From Chloroflexota bacterium (lineage in GTDB: Bacteria; Chloroflexota; Ktedonobacteria; Ktedonobacterales; Ktedonobacteraceae): 43,869 nt of DNA. Under the pieces are notes generated by a model that worked only from the letters and a program-made list of their open reading frames with translations, did not search any database and had not been told where the DNA came from. The DNA is taken from the NCBI GenBank assembly GCA_902812455.1, contig CADDZH010000035.1, forward strand, positions 1 to 43,869. Direction: 5' to 3'. The number at the start of each line of letters is the position of its first letter. Position 1 is the stretch's first letter. Positions 32,993 to 41,856 of this stretch are shown piece after piece. Position numbers and translations under genes: made by a program.

Positions 32993-34894
32993 TCACGTCA
33001 CTCGATTCTCTTGCGCAGGAAGAATGCGACAAGGAGAACTGATGGTAAACCGGAGAAAGCGTCCATCGGGGAGGTGAGGGGAATCCTCATTTACACGCTC
33101 ACAAAGGAGTGCTAGATCGCGATTGAGCGCGCGATCATTGAAGGGACGCAGTTCCACTTGGACCATGGCGGTATCTCGCGTGATGCGACCTGAGAGTCGG
33201 AAAAAAGGAACCAGCCGCTGCCAAGTCGCATGCGCGTAGCAAGCAGGAAAGTAGTGGTCACGGACCCACATCCCGAGATTCGCCAGTGCCACCTTGCACA
33301 CCGTCATGACCTGATCCTTGCGATGATCCAGTTCGTACATGGCTCGCTCCTTGGTCTCCAGATCTTCCAATGCACGCAGCACGTCTCGTTGTTCTTTACA
33401 ATAGCGTTCCTGTTTGCGGAACTCGTTGTTGCACTTGTCATAGGCATGCCACACTCTGGTCCGTATCTGCTCGAGTTCCGCATCAATGACGGCTTTACGC
33501 TCCTTGATCTCCCGCCGCAACACATGATCAGCCACCCCTTGCAGTTCTAAGGTCGTCTGGTAGAGCCCCAGTTCCCGGTACAACTCATCGGCACGGTTCT
33601 TGTGTTGCTTGTGTAGACGATCGTGTCGTTTTCCTGCTTGGTGGCTCCGCTCTGCGGCACTGTGAGCCCACTGCTTGAGCTTGGCCAGCCGTTGTTGCAG
33701 ACTGGCTCGCCGTTTGGCCACTTCGGAGTTCTCCACCAGCGTCTTGGCAAAACCATGGTTGATGTCCAACCCCAAGGGCCCTAAGTAATCTTTGATGATG
33801 TTTTCTTGCGCGGGCCAGCGATGAATGTAGGTGTGGGCCAGTTCGACCGCATCGATGGTCTCTGCGGTGGTGACAATAGGGATCAGCTTGGGAGTCAGCT
33901 CCGTGGCCGGAGCAGCTGTAGCTTGCCAGCCCTCTTCCCACCACTGCCGTTCGGTTCGCCTCAGATCGGCATCCCAGCGATGCGGCAGCTCTGCATCTTC
34001 CGGGCCTGGCTGTACAGGAACCAAACGGTGCAGGTCGCGGATCAGCGCCACTCGTAAGGAAAGAACTTCGCCTGGATGATCAGGCAGTGGCAACGCGAGA
34101 CGAGCGCACGCGACTTCTCGCACGACCTGGCCTCGCGCATCCGTGTCGAGCGGAACAAATTCTCCGACCTCGGAGAACGATGCCAGGTCCTGATACTGAT
34201 CGGTTCGCAAGACTGTTACCACGGCTCGCGAAGCCTCGCGCAAACGAGCAAGGAACTCGGCTGCCATTCCTTCACGATCCACAATGATCCGGCTCACCTG
34301 AGCGGTTTGGACGATGTCTTCATAGCGGGCGATGATGAGGGGCAAGCCGATCGTCAAATGCTGATCCCCGCGGTGCGTCGTCACCAGTAGCGGATGCCCC
34401 TGCGCATCATGAAGCAGCACCAGTGCACGGCATCCAAGGATGGTACTCAAGCGTCCAACCAGTCCTCGTGGAATGAGTACATCGGTGTAGACAGGCTTGC
34501 GATGCCCATCAATGTAGCAGGTCAGCGTTCTGGACATCCCGGGCGTCTCCTCGCTTGTGTGCCACAACTGCGTCGTCCAGCGTGCCAGGGCATCAGTCAA
34601 ATGTTCTGCTCCATCGGCATGAGCCACCTGCGACAAAAAAGCTTCGGTGTAACGATATCCATAGGCCCTCTTGCGCCCGGTCAGCAGCGCTAACCCATCA
34701 GCCGTGTAGCCCCGCAGATCCCAGGTGCGAGGCACTCCGACAGCGCCAAGAAAGAGCAATGTGAGCACAAGTCTTTGACGCAGCGCTGCAGAACTGCCTG
34801 CCAACGGGGGGCGTGCAGTGGTACACTCGATGGGCAGTGCTTCGCACAGCTGCCCGATCAACCTCGTCTCGCAGGCGGCTGCCAGCAGCAACAA
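32993..34894 (-). CDS. IS4-like DDE transposase, catalytic ORF
   Basis: The frame begins formally at a TTG (34894), but it remains open further upstream, so it is probably expressed as a fusion with the helix-turn-helix ORF by slippage at the A8 run at 34947-34954. Motifs consistent with an IS4/IS1634-like RNase H core are CYIDGH (first Asp), IIVDREGM (second Asp) and, after a long beta insertion, HRWPAQENIIKDY (the Y..R...E type glutamate). A long coiled coil (about 395-520) follows, with WAHSAAERSHQAG and RTRVWHAYDKCNNEF. At 633 residues it is longer than typical IS4 enzymes. The frame is intact. Confidence 0.75.
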   Translation of the reverse strand: MLLLAAACETRLIGQLCEALPIECTTARPPLAGSSAALRQRLVLTLLFLGAVGVPRTWDLRGYTADGLALLTGRKRAYGYRYTEAFLSQVAHADGAEHLTDALARWTTQLWHTSEETPGMSRTLTCYIDGHRKPVYTDVLIPRGLVGRLSTILGCRALVLLHDAQGHPLLVTTHRGDQHLTIGLPLIIARYEDIVQTAQVSRIIVDREGMAAEFLARLREASRAVVTVLRTDQYQDLASFSEVGEFVPLDTDARGQVVREVACARLALPLPDHPGEVLSLRVALIRDLHRLVPVQPGPEDAELPHRWDADLRRTERQWWEEGWQATAAPATELTPKLIPIVTTAETIDAVELAHTYIHRWPAQENIIKDYLGPLGLDINHGFAKTLVENSEVAKRRASLQQRLAKLKQWAHSAAERSHQAGKRHDRLHKQHKNRADELYRELGLYQTTLELQGVADHVLRREIKERKAVIDAELEQIRTRVWHAYDKCNNEFRKQERYCKEQRDVLRALEDLETKERAMYELDHRKDQVMTVCKVALANLGMWVRDHYFPACYAHATWQRLVPFFRLSGRITRDTAMVQVELRPFNDRALNRDLALLCERVNEDSPHLPDGRFLRFTISSPCRILPAQENRVT

Positions 34895-34922
34895 ACCACC
34901 GGCCCCCTCGTGCCACTCTGGC

Positions 34923-35330
34923 TCACTGGCTTGGGGAACTGCTCTGTTTTTTTTCTCGCAGCACGCGCTGGCGGCTCAGTCCAAGAGAGACACGCACGCG
35001 GTTGAGTTGACTCACGCTGATAGAGAGGCCAAAGCGCTCTTGTATGGCTTGTTGTACCACAGGACTGGAGACTGAAGGGGCCGCCTGGCACATCTGGATG
35101 AGAAAAGTTCTCACGAGACCACACAGCTTGATGGAGTGACCATGCCTCTCGTCTCTGTAGGCCGTCTCTCCTTCAGTTCGTACCCGCTTGAGGAGCCGAT
35201 AGACCGTCGCACGATGCATGGGAACTTCACTCTGGCTCCTGGCTTGCTGCACCGAGACTCCCTGTTCAATCTGCTCGATCATTTGACGTTTGGCTGCTTG
35301 GCGCTGCTCTGCGGAAATCGTTGGTGGCAT
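34923..35330 (-). CDS. Helix-turn-helix ORF of the IS4-like element
   Basis: The ATG at 35330 follows AGGAGG by eight bases. The 135-residue protein is a pair of homeodomain-like helix-turn-helix units: AKRQMIEQIEQGVSVQQARS with ATVYRLLKRVRTEG, then VQQAIQERFGLSISVSQLNR with VRVSLGLSR. It ends just after the A8 run, with KKQSSSPSQ. Removing one A from the run joins it without a stop to the transposase frame, giving one protein of roughly 790 residues. By itself it would be a DNA-binding regulator of the element. Confidence 0.75.
   Translation of the reverse strand: MPPTISAEQRQAAKRQMIEQIEQGVSVQQARSQSEVPMHRATVYRLLKRVRTEGETAYRDERHGHSIKLCGLVRTFLIQMCQAAPSVSSPVVQQAIQERFGLSISVSQLNRVRVSLGLSRQRVLREKKQSSSPSQ
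34947..34954 (-). promoter_or_regulatory. A8 slippage run joining the two transposase ORFs
   Basis: The minus strand has eight consecutive A residues in the codons for EKK near the end of the helix-turn-helix ORF. A one-base deletion in RNA (or a +1 shift) gives an uninterrupted frame into the catalytic ORF through NRAVPQASEPEWHEGAGG. Confidence 0.45.
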
Positions 35331-35438
35331 CGCACTGATCCTCCTCATCTGTTGGTCAAACCAATGGGCTTTCTCCTCGTGCGTGTGAGGAATGTGCTCT
35401 GGAAATCTCCCTGATGAAGCATGAAACAAAGGAATCTC

Positions 35439-36008
35439 TCAGAGACTTTCGAGAGCGTCCTCAATAACGAGACGGATGTCGATTTCCCTCTCCACATAGG
35501 TCCACTCTTCTGTCTCGCGCAATGTTCCCACCAGTTCCTCGAACGCTTCTGCATCGGCAGGCGCATATTCAAACCACGTCAGGAAGTCAAAAGGCTCCCC
35601 CAGGTCATGACAATGGTATAACCTCCGTGCGATGGCTGGCAGGTATCTCAGACCTATGGTGATGTGGTGCGAACGCTCCTCAAAGATCATGCGTCGTTCA
35701 TCCTGGGTCAACTCCCACCAAGCCACTGACTTCTTGATAGGGATGAGTGCAGCACATGTCGCGTTAGGACGGCCCAAATCAGGCTGTCGAGCGACTAATG
35801 CAGAGCGCTCTGCCCTCTGAACATAGCGTTCATAGCTTGTCACACCGCGTAGCAACCAAACACTGTCCTGTGGTGTGGTGGTTTGAGAACCATCCAGGAC
35901 CGCCAATCGCGGGACCGGGGCCAGAGCGGGACCGGTGAGAGCAGAGGCGCGCTCGACCCGCCACTTTCCAGTCGTGCCGCCTACGAACAGGTGGATGAAG
36001 TCGGTCAT
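35439..36008 (-). CDS. Chlorite dismutase-like (HemQ superfamily) protein
   Basis: The ATG at 36008 follows AAAGGAAA by about ten bases. An ATG at 36017 is too near that site. The 189-residue product has the dimeric alpha/beta-barrel half characteristic of the chlorite-dismutase family: the segment SHHITIGLRYLPAIARRLYH, then FDFLTWFEYAPADAEAFEEL, then REIDIRL. A His in ARRLYHCHDLG is in the position expected for the proximal heme ligand. It may be a heme-binding peroxidase or coproheme enzyme, but it stands alone with no heme-biosynthesis genes near. The IS4-like element sits 25 bases downstream. Confidence 0.7.
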   Translation of the reverse strand: MTDFIHLFVGGTTGKWRVERASALTGPALAPVPRLAVLDGSQTTTPQDSVWLLRGVTSYERYVQRAERSALVARQPDLGRPNATCAALIPIKKSVAWWELTQDERRMIFEERSHHITIGLRYLPAIARRLYHCHDLGEPFDFLTWFEYAPADAEAFEELVGTLRETEEWTYVEREIDIRLVIEDALESL

Positions 36009-36254
36009 AGAGTTCATTTCCTTTGCTGAGAGTTCTGCTAGGAACGTGAGACAAAGGCTCATTCCTCGTCGCTCACATCCGTTGAGTAAGGGGTTGGTAC
36101 AGTCGTCATACTGCTCATTCTCCCACTTCCTCGATATCGAGATCCTCACAGCCTCTAGTCTACCATCCCTCTGTGTCGCTGTCTAGTCGCGCTGTTCTCC
36201 ATTACCGTGACTCCCTGATCTACTACTTCCTCATCCAGCAGAATGATTTCGAAT

Positions 36255-36998
36255 CTACTCTCCCGTCCAATGCTGAGTCTTATAGTCATACGATAACACA
36301 AAGTAACTTGCGACGGCAACGATCTTGCTGTACATAATAACGGTTTCATCATCGGCTGCATAGCTTATGCGATTGATTTCGAATACCGGTGTATTACGAA
36401 CGACCTGTAACTGTTCCTGTTCTTGTAATGTTGGTAAACGGGCAAAGACATCCTCGTGTACGCGCTTAACTACCTTGTGATGGATATCTTGTATTGCTGC
36501 CAAGACATCAAAATGAACGTCCTGCTGCATCTTCTCCAAGATTTCGCCGCCCGCTAGCTCAACAGGATAGAAGTTTTTTGCCAAACGAAAACGCTTATTG
36601 GATGTACCTTGAGCGCGATATCGTTGTATAACCGGCGCGCCTTCCTCAATATCAAACACACTGGCTATTTCTTCAGAAGCAGAAACTGTTGCTGGTCTTT
36701 CAATATCTATCTCTTCAGGCGTCAATCCCTGCTCTTCTAAGAACTTATCAAAACGGGGTGTAATGCCTGGTATATGCTTTCGAGGGAAATTTACGAATAC
36801 TCCTGCGCGGCCTAGCGATATGAGCAGTCCCTCAGCCTGGAGTTGTTGGATTACCTTATTCATTGTCTCATGGCTTGTATTGAATTGCTGAGCCAGTAAA
36901 CGAAGTGATGGTAATCTCCCAGCTTTGCCATATTCACCGTCGAGAATACGTTGGCGGAGGGCCGCATGAATACTATCAACTTTTATTTCCATTGGCAT
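36255..36998 (-). CDS. HutC/DasR-type GntR transcription regulator
   Basis: The ATG at 36998 follows AAGGAG by ten bases. The 247-residue product has a GntR winged helix (residues about 10-72: LRQRILDGEY, LPSLRLLAQQFNTSHETMNK and EGLLISLGRAGVFV) and a UTRA ligand-binding domain (about 90-235: IEEGAPVIQRYR, NFYPVELAG, TPVFEINRISYAADD). UTRA domains bind small molecules such as sugars or histidine-pathway intermediates. Sites containing CCTAGAC upstream of the gene suggest autoregulation. It is divergent from, or isolated from, likely metabolic targets, so the effector is unknown. Confidence 0.9.
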   Translation of the reverse strand: MPMEIKVDSIHAALRQRILDGEYGKAGRLPSLRLLAQQFNTSHETMNKVIQQLQAEGLLISLGRAGVFVNFPRKHIPGITPRFDKFLEEQGLTPEEIDIERPATVSASEEIASVFDIEEGAPVIQRYRAQGTSNKRFRLAKNFYPVELAGGEILEKMQQDVHFDVLAAIQDIHHKVVKRVHEDVFARLPTLQEQEQLQVVRNTPVFEINRISYAADDETVIMYSKIVAVASYFVLSYDYKTQHWTGE

Positions 36999-37048
36999 TA
37001 TGTGTTTTCTCCTTGCCTACATTGTCTTAACTCGATGAACTTGGCTGG

Positions 37049-37166
37049 CTAGGCAAGACTAATTAACCTAGACCAGCATTACCATTATATTACGAACTCT
37101 ATACAAGTTCAACGGCAGATTTTTTGGTTGTGGTTGTGATTTCGTGCTGAATTAGCAGTCTAGGTA
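37049..37166. promoter_or_regulatory. CTAG-centred operator-like sites upstream of the GntR gene
   Basis: CCTAGACCAGC (CTAG at 37068-37071) and AGTCTAGGTAA (CTAG at 37160-37163) are inverse relatives sharing the half-site CCTAGACY; a third CTAG is at 37049-37052. They resemble DasR-family operators. The 343-base region 36999-37341 otherwise contains no gene I can support. Confidence 0.4.
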
Positions 37167-37341
37167 ATGAAATTTTAACCGCTAACATGGAGCGCATTAT
37201 TTTTGTGCTGATATTTAAGGTTCTATGATAATAACCGATGAGATGGAGATTTTTTAGGTTATGCTTTTTGGTCTTCTTATCGTTTATGAAGGTGAAATAC
37301 CAGGCAGGTAAGCAGAAAGAAGGAAGCGCACCCCGTGCGTT

Positions 37342-38892
37342 TCAGGCCCGTTGCCAATTGAAGATCGCCAAACGCTGGATGGTCACCTCGATCCACCGTG
37401 CGCCTGCTCCCGTTGGGCCGGTAGAAGCTCCCAGTTGTCCGTTGTAAGCATCCTTCGCCTCTACTGCCAGGTCGATGACCAACTGGAGCGCCTTCGGCTG
37501 AGCCAAGTGGGCATCATCCATACGCGCGAGCTGGACTGCATCCTGACGCGCGTTGGAGAGTGAGAGACCTACCGCATTCATGGCCATACGAAGCTGTCCG
37601 GCCACCTGCTGTTGGGATGTGGTCGCTCCAGGGGAGCGCATGACCCCTTCCAGATGGATGTCGGTGTGCAACACATAGCCCGGCGGCTCCTGCTCCGGCG
37701 AGAGCGTCAGCAGACCGATGCTGGCAAACGGCGGCGGCACCAGCAGTGGGGTTCCGGCCGGCACATCGGATCCGACGTAAGTGCTGCCATCCAGGTAGTC
37801 CAGGATACGGATGAGCCGCTGGCGGAGATCGGCCAGATGATGGGTGTGCCAGTCGGTGACAAGGCCGGAAGATTCTTGCTGTACACCTCTCGTGTTGCGC
37901 GTGAGCCAGTAGTCGAGACCGCCCTGGATGCCTGCTTTTGCAAGTGCGGGATCATATGCTAGAAGATGGTGCAGGTGATCAAACAGGCTGTAGTGGTGCG
38001 GGTCGCCGGGCATGGGAATGGTGCTGATGCTGGCAACATAGACCCACACCGACGAAGGCTGCTGTGGGGGGATGGTTGTCGTCTCTTCGGTGATGAGAAA
38101 GCGAAAGTAGGCCACCAGCAGGTTGGTATGCTGCGGCGCGCGGTAGGAGAGAGAGGCCACCCCGGCTTTCCAGGTGAGCCGACCCAGCGGCATCCAGATC
38201 GCTTCGCTGCCCTGGCTTGTGGCCATCCAGGCATAGTAACAGGTTCCGGGAGCCGGAGCCGGGATGTGTGCGAGATGAATCGCGACCTCATCATTCATAC
38301 CTTGCGCGCTATTGCCCTGAAAGCGCTCGCTGCTCTCGAAAGCGATGGTGCCTGGTAAAACGTTGGCCAGATTGGAATTGGGAGTGGGAATGAAGAACGA
38401 GGGTCGAGTACCAACTGTGAGGACGACCGCTACCAGGAGCAATGCTCCAAGAGCGACCGCCGCGATGCGCTGCCATACTGGCATATGCCAGGGCAGGAAG
38501 GCTCTATGCTGCGATTGGGAGAGAGGCATGGTTTTCGCGTTTTCACCTGTCTGAGTGGGTGCGAGAGCCGGAATGGGAACATGAGCATCGTCAGGCGGCT
38601 CGTTCTCTGGCACGATGTGCTCGGCTAGATCGTCCGGGAGAAGCCCCAGTTCGGCAGGGGACATCCCAAAGAGGTCACTGAGCTTCTGACGATGATACGG
38701 GCCAGGGGATGCGGCGCCACGTTCCCAGCGGCTGACGGTTTGCGCGGTTGTGCCAAGCCGGTCGGCCAGCTCTTGCTGTGTCCAGCCTCGCCGCAGCCGT
38801 GCCTGCGTAAGCGCGAGAGATGTCTGGCTACGGCTCGAGGTGGCGCCGCTATGAGACGCACCGGGCGGTGCGGATGATGGCTGCGCCTGCAT
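37342..38892 (-). CDS. XRE-family membrane-anchored sensor regulator
   Basis: The ATG at 38892 follows AAGGGG by nine bases and lies 13 bases from the hydrolase gene's stop, so the two genes form an operon. The 516-residue product has an XRE helix-turn-helix at about 26-85 (RRGWTQQELADRLGTT, VSRWERGAASPG, LSDLFGMSPAELGLLPD), a linker, one membrane helix near 142-162 (IAAVALGALLLVAVVLTVG) and a large outside region with no family I recognise. That region contains paired beta strands such as GTCYYAWMATSQGSEAIWMP. Its DNA-binding domain closely resembles that of the XRE-TIR-STAND protein at 1054. It probably relays an outside signal directly to transcription. Confidence 0.75.
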   Translation of the reverse strand: MQAQPSSAPPGASHSGATSSRSQTSLALTQARLRRGWTQQELADRLGTTAQTVSRWERGAASPGPYHRQKLSDLFGMSPAELGLLPDDLAEHIVPENEPPDDAHVPIPALAPTQTGENAKTMPLSQSQHRAFLPWHMPVWQRIAAVALGALLLVAVVLTVGTRPSFFIPTPNSNLANVLPGTIAFESSERFQGNSAQGMNDEVAIHLAHIPAPAPGTCYYAWMATSQGSEAIWMPLGRLTWKAGVASLSYRAPQHTNLLVAYFRFLITEETTTIPPQQPSSVWVYVASISTIPMPGDPHHYSLFDHLHHLLAYDPALAKAGIQGGLDYWLTRNTRGVQQESSGLVTDWHTHHLADLRQRLIRILDYLDGSTYVGSDVPAGTPLLVPPPFASIGLLTLSPEQEPPGYVLHTDIHLEGVMRSPGATTSQQQVAGQLRMAMNAVGLSLSNARQDAVQLARMDDAHLAQPKALQLVIDLAVEAKDAYNGQLGASTGPTGAGARWIEVTIQRLAIFNWQRA

Positions 38893-38905
38893 ATCCTCTC
38901 ACCCC

Positions 38906-39952
38906 TTACACAGCGAGGGGCTGCGTTGTGGTTGATGCTTCTGCTTCAGTCCCCATTGTGAGCGCGTAAGGCACCTGCCCACGCCCTTTTGCCTGTACGG
39001 CCTTCGCACGCATCCAGGCTGCGAGGTCGTTCCACAGATCGAACCGCCCCTGCTCGAAATTGGCACAGTGGTGCGCGCCGGGTTGGATGAATAGCGTGAT
39101 CGACGTGGCGGAGGCATAGGCTTCGGCCTCGGCTCGAGGATCGAGCGTCACATCCATTTTTTCGGCAAAGGCTAGATACACCGGGCGGCATATCTGTGCC
39201 GCTTGAGGTGCGACGACGCCTGGCTGTATGAGGTCACGCAAGAGTCTGCTGGGGATGAAGGTGGCATCATCCTCATCCACCTCGATCAGCGTGGATGGAA
39301 CATGCAGCGAGTAGAACAAGGGACGCATGAAGCGCCGGTCGAAGGTGAGCCAGCCATCTTGCTCGTGCAGGAGAAACTGTTCTAGTTGGCTCAGGAAGAG
39401 TTGGGCTTCCACACCAAACGGGACAACGTCTTCTCGCGAAGCCCATCCAAGCAGTGCCACAGCATCGAAGCAATCATACTCTCCCTGGGTCTGGGTAACC
39501 AGCAGGCCACCCATACTATGTCCAAGGCCACATAACCAGAGGCGTTCAGGAGCGATTGGTTGCTGGCGGGGGAGAAGCTTCCCTGCTGTGAGTAGTTCGC
39601 GTAGCTGGGCCACAAGTTGCCGGTAGGTGGTGGCATACACCTGGCGAGTGAAGAGGGAGCCGGAGACATCGATGCGGCTCGCGCCGGTTCCCAGGTTGTC
39701 TATGACGACGAGACCGATGCCCTGCGAGGCGAGCCAGCGAGCCATGCTGTAGGCGAAGGATGCACAGCCCGGAACCTGCCGGTCGAAATAGGCGAGGCCC
39801 CGGTACGTGCCGCCTGGAATACATAGCACCCACATGGATGGCAAGAGCTCGGAGACGTTCTGCGGCGCAAAGACCCAGGCCGCGATCTGGTAAGAGCCAA
39901 TGCCCTCAGGCTCTACAGCGAAGGTTATGAGCCCAGGAATGGGAGTAGACAT
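38906..39952 (-). CDS. Alpha/beta hydrolase family protein
   Basis: The ATG at 39952 has AAAGGAG upstream. A longer open frame to 40231 crosses a repeat region and has no good start. The 348-residue protein has the alpha/beta-hydrolase nucleophile elbow GHSMGG near 158-163, an early strand-and-loop VLCIPGGTYRGL with an oxyanion-hole-like Gly-Gly, and a late PGAHHCANFEQG in which a His is the expected third member of the triad. No signal peptide is visible, so it should be cytoplasmic. The substrate cannot be inferred. It is transcribed with the XRE membrane sensor downstream, which may respond to the hydrolase's product. Confidence 0.78.
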   Translation of the reverse strand: MSTPIPGLITFAVEPEGIGSYQIAAWVFAPQNVSELLPSMWVLCIPGGTYRGLAYFDRQVPGCASFAYSMARWLASQGIGLVVIDNLGTGASRIDVSGSLFTRQVYATTYRQLVAQLRELLTAGKLLPRQQPIAPERLWLCGLGHSMGGLLVTQTQGEYDCFDAVALLGWASREDVVPFGVEAQLFLSQLEQFLLHEQDGWLTFDRRFMRPLFYSLHVPSTLIEVDEDDATFIPSRLLRDLIQPGVVAPQAAQICRPVYLAFAEKMDVTLDPRAEAEAYASATSITLFIQPGAHHCANFEQGRFDLWNDLAAWMRAKAVQAKGRGQVPYALTMGTEAEASTTTQPLAV

Positions 39953-40701
39953 TGATATTGCTCCTTTGCGATCCATATGATATGCACAACAAGATGAACT
40001 GTGAAAAGCCGGGCGAGGCCATCCTGGCAAAGCCAGCTCTACGCGGTTCCTCTCTTTGAGAAGAGTAGCAGAGCAAAGGCGTTCTGGGGGACAAAGAGCC
40101 ACACCTGTCGTACCGTTGCCGGTAACGTCTTCTCTCCTGTTGCCAGTACCATCCTGCATCCCGTTATTGGCAACGTCTTCCATCCTGTTGCACTTTGGCC
40201 CTATGGCGGCTGATTTTCCGCTACACTGCAAGAGAGTGCTGCGTCATGGGGTATTCGGATCGGGGACAGGGGACAGAGCGGGCGTATCTCAGATGGTGAC
40301 ACGCCCGCTCTGTCTGATATGGCCTTTAGCAGATCCCGTCACTGTCCATTACAAACCGGACTCGCAGCCAAAGCTTTCGCTCCGCAAGACGTGTCATCGT
40401 CTCATCTCAGATTGGGAGCGAGCACGAGCCATGGCTTTCTCGGTGAAAGAACGGTGAGACGAGCCAGGACGCCACTACGAAGATGTTAGACGGCTCGCTG
40501 TACGCCGGTCAATCCTAGTCCTGGTGGATAACTCTGCCAGTGTTGCTGGAGTTGATTCTGCCAGGAAGGAAGAACGCGGCGTTGACCATTCAAGGTCATT
40601 CGGCTGAAGCGACCACCAGCATGTTGGAAACCCAGGCAGCCTTATCCCTCGCCTGTATACCCACTCCAATCAAGCAAGCAGGAAGGAGCTCTCAAGAGAG
40701 G
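39953..40701. other. Divergent intergenic region with tandem repeat
   Basis: About 750 bases separate the hydrolase start from the beta-propeller gene. They contain a pair of imperfect 32-base repeats (40113-40192). Reading frames that cross this region (for example 40056-40457) have no ribosome site or recognisable domain, and I see no intact gene. Promoters for both flanking genes should lie here but none stands out. Confidence 0.5.
40113..40192. repeat. Imperfect 32-base direct repeat pair
   Basis: 40113-40144 and 40161-40192 share CCGTT, AACGTCTTC and CCTGTTGC in the same order and spacing, 48 bases apart. Short GTTGCC/GGCAAC words give the array a palindromic flavour. It lies about 160 bases before the hydrolase start. 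Confidence 0.5.
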
Positions 40702-41802
40702 ATGAAGAACAAGAAAACGAGCGCGACAACCAGGCTTGCCTGGTCGCTGGCTATTTTACTGGCGCTGGCTGTCATCGCTACATCGGTGAGCTACATTGTG
40801 AGCATTCATCTGGCACACGCCCAGGTCGGCTCACATGGCCTGCGGCAGGTCGCGCTCATCACCGGGCCGGGTATCCCTCCACATGGCCTCTGGCACTTTG
40901 ATATTAGCTACGACGATGACCAGAGCCAGGTGTATTACCTGGCCGATGTGAGTCTCGCCAGCGTGGATATGATCGATACGCGCACCAACAGGCTCATCGG
41001 GCAGATTGGTGGCTTTCGTGGCTTTCATGGCAGTATCGACACGCAAGGGCCAGGAGGCGTGCTGGTGGACGACCTCGGCCAACTGTGGGCCTCCGATGGG
41101 GAGAGCACGGTCAAGGTCATTGACCTGCTCTCCCGCACCATCATCGCTACGCTCGATACGGGTGGCACGAAGCGGGCCGATGAAATGGCGTATGATCCAC
41201 AGAATCAACTCTTGCTCGTGACCAACGGCTCGGAGGCTGTGCCCTTCGTCACCTTCATCTCCGTTACCAGACGCGCCATTGTGGGTAAGCTGGTCTTCCC
41301 GGATGGGAGTGGCGGCCTGGAAGCCCCCGTTTTCGATGCCCAGACCCACCTGTTCTACCTCTCGGTGCCTGCCAACAAGCAGTTCCCAGGTGGAGCCGTA
41401 GCGGTGATCGACCCGCTCTCTGAGCAGCTCGTGCGGGAGTACCCGCTCCCAGCCTGCGATCCAAGCGGGATTGCGCTTGACCCTGCCACTCAGAACCTGC
41501 TCCTGGGCTGTTCAGAGCATCCCGTCATGATCAGTGCTCTCACGGGCCAGGTTCTCACCACGATCCTGCAGACGAGCGGGTGCGATGAGGTGTGGTACAA
41601 CCGGGGCGACCAGCGCTTTTACCTGGCCGCTTTCACCAACCCCAGCGGCCCGGTGCTCTCGGTCGTCGATGGCACGACGGGAGCCTGGGTCGAGAATGTG
41701 CCGACGGCAAAGAAGTCCCATAGCGTGGCCGTCGACCCGCTCACCAATCACATCTTTGTCCCTGAAACCGGACGGGGCATTGTCGTTTTTGCCCAGGCGT
41801 GA
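40702..41802 (+). CDS. Secreted or membrane-anchored YncE-like beta-propeller protein
   Basis: The ATG at 40702 was chosen because a signal-anchor starts directly after it (WSLAILLALAVIATSVSYIV, about 15-35). GGAAGGAG lies 14 bases upstream and AGAGAGG immediately before. The product has 366 residues. The mature part contains repeated beta-propeller blades with D-x-N/T-x-R-I type turns (VDMIDTRTNRLIGQIGG, VKVIDLLSRTIIATLD, VAVIDPLSEQLVREYPL, VAVDPLTNHIFVPE), giving a seven-bladed YncE/NHL-like fold. Such proteins bind ligands or partners rather than catalysing. The downstream dehydrogenase begins 55 bases later and may be co-transcribed. Confidence 0.78.
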   Translation: MKNKKTSATTRLAWSLAILLALAVIATSVSYIVSIHLAHAQVGSHGLRQVALITGPGIPPHGLWHFDISYDDDQSQVYYLADVSLASVDMIDTRTNRLIGQIGGFRGFHGSIDTQGPGGVLVDDLGQLWASDGESTVKVIDLLSRTIIATLDTGGTKRADEMAYDPQNQLLLVTNGSEAVPFVTFISVTRRAIVGKLVFPDGSGGLEAPVFDAQTHLFYLSVPANKQFPGGAVAVIDPLSEQLVREYPLPACDPSGIALDPATQNLLLGCSEHPVMISALTGQVLTTILQTSGCDEVWYNRGDQRFYLAAFTNPSGPVLSVVDGTTGAWVENVPTAKKSHSVAVDPLTNHIFVPETGRGIVVFAQA

Positions 41803-41856
41803 CCGCCAGTGAGTGCGCCTGGATGCTCTTGAACAACACGAAAGAAGGAAACAACT

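Larger units (their letters stand above)
32986..35413 (-). mobile_element. Two-ORF IS4-like insertion sequence
   Basis: A helix-turn-helix ORF and a large transposase ORF in adjacent frames make up the element. Tentative ends are CAGGGAG at 32986-32992 and its inverse CTCCCTG at 35407-35413. No target duplication is evident. Confidence 0.5.

Noticed and set aside
40113..40192. Possible CRISPR array
   Set aside because: There are only two imperfect repeats, with one 16-base interval between them and no cas genes in the window.
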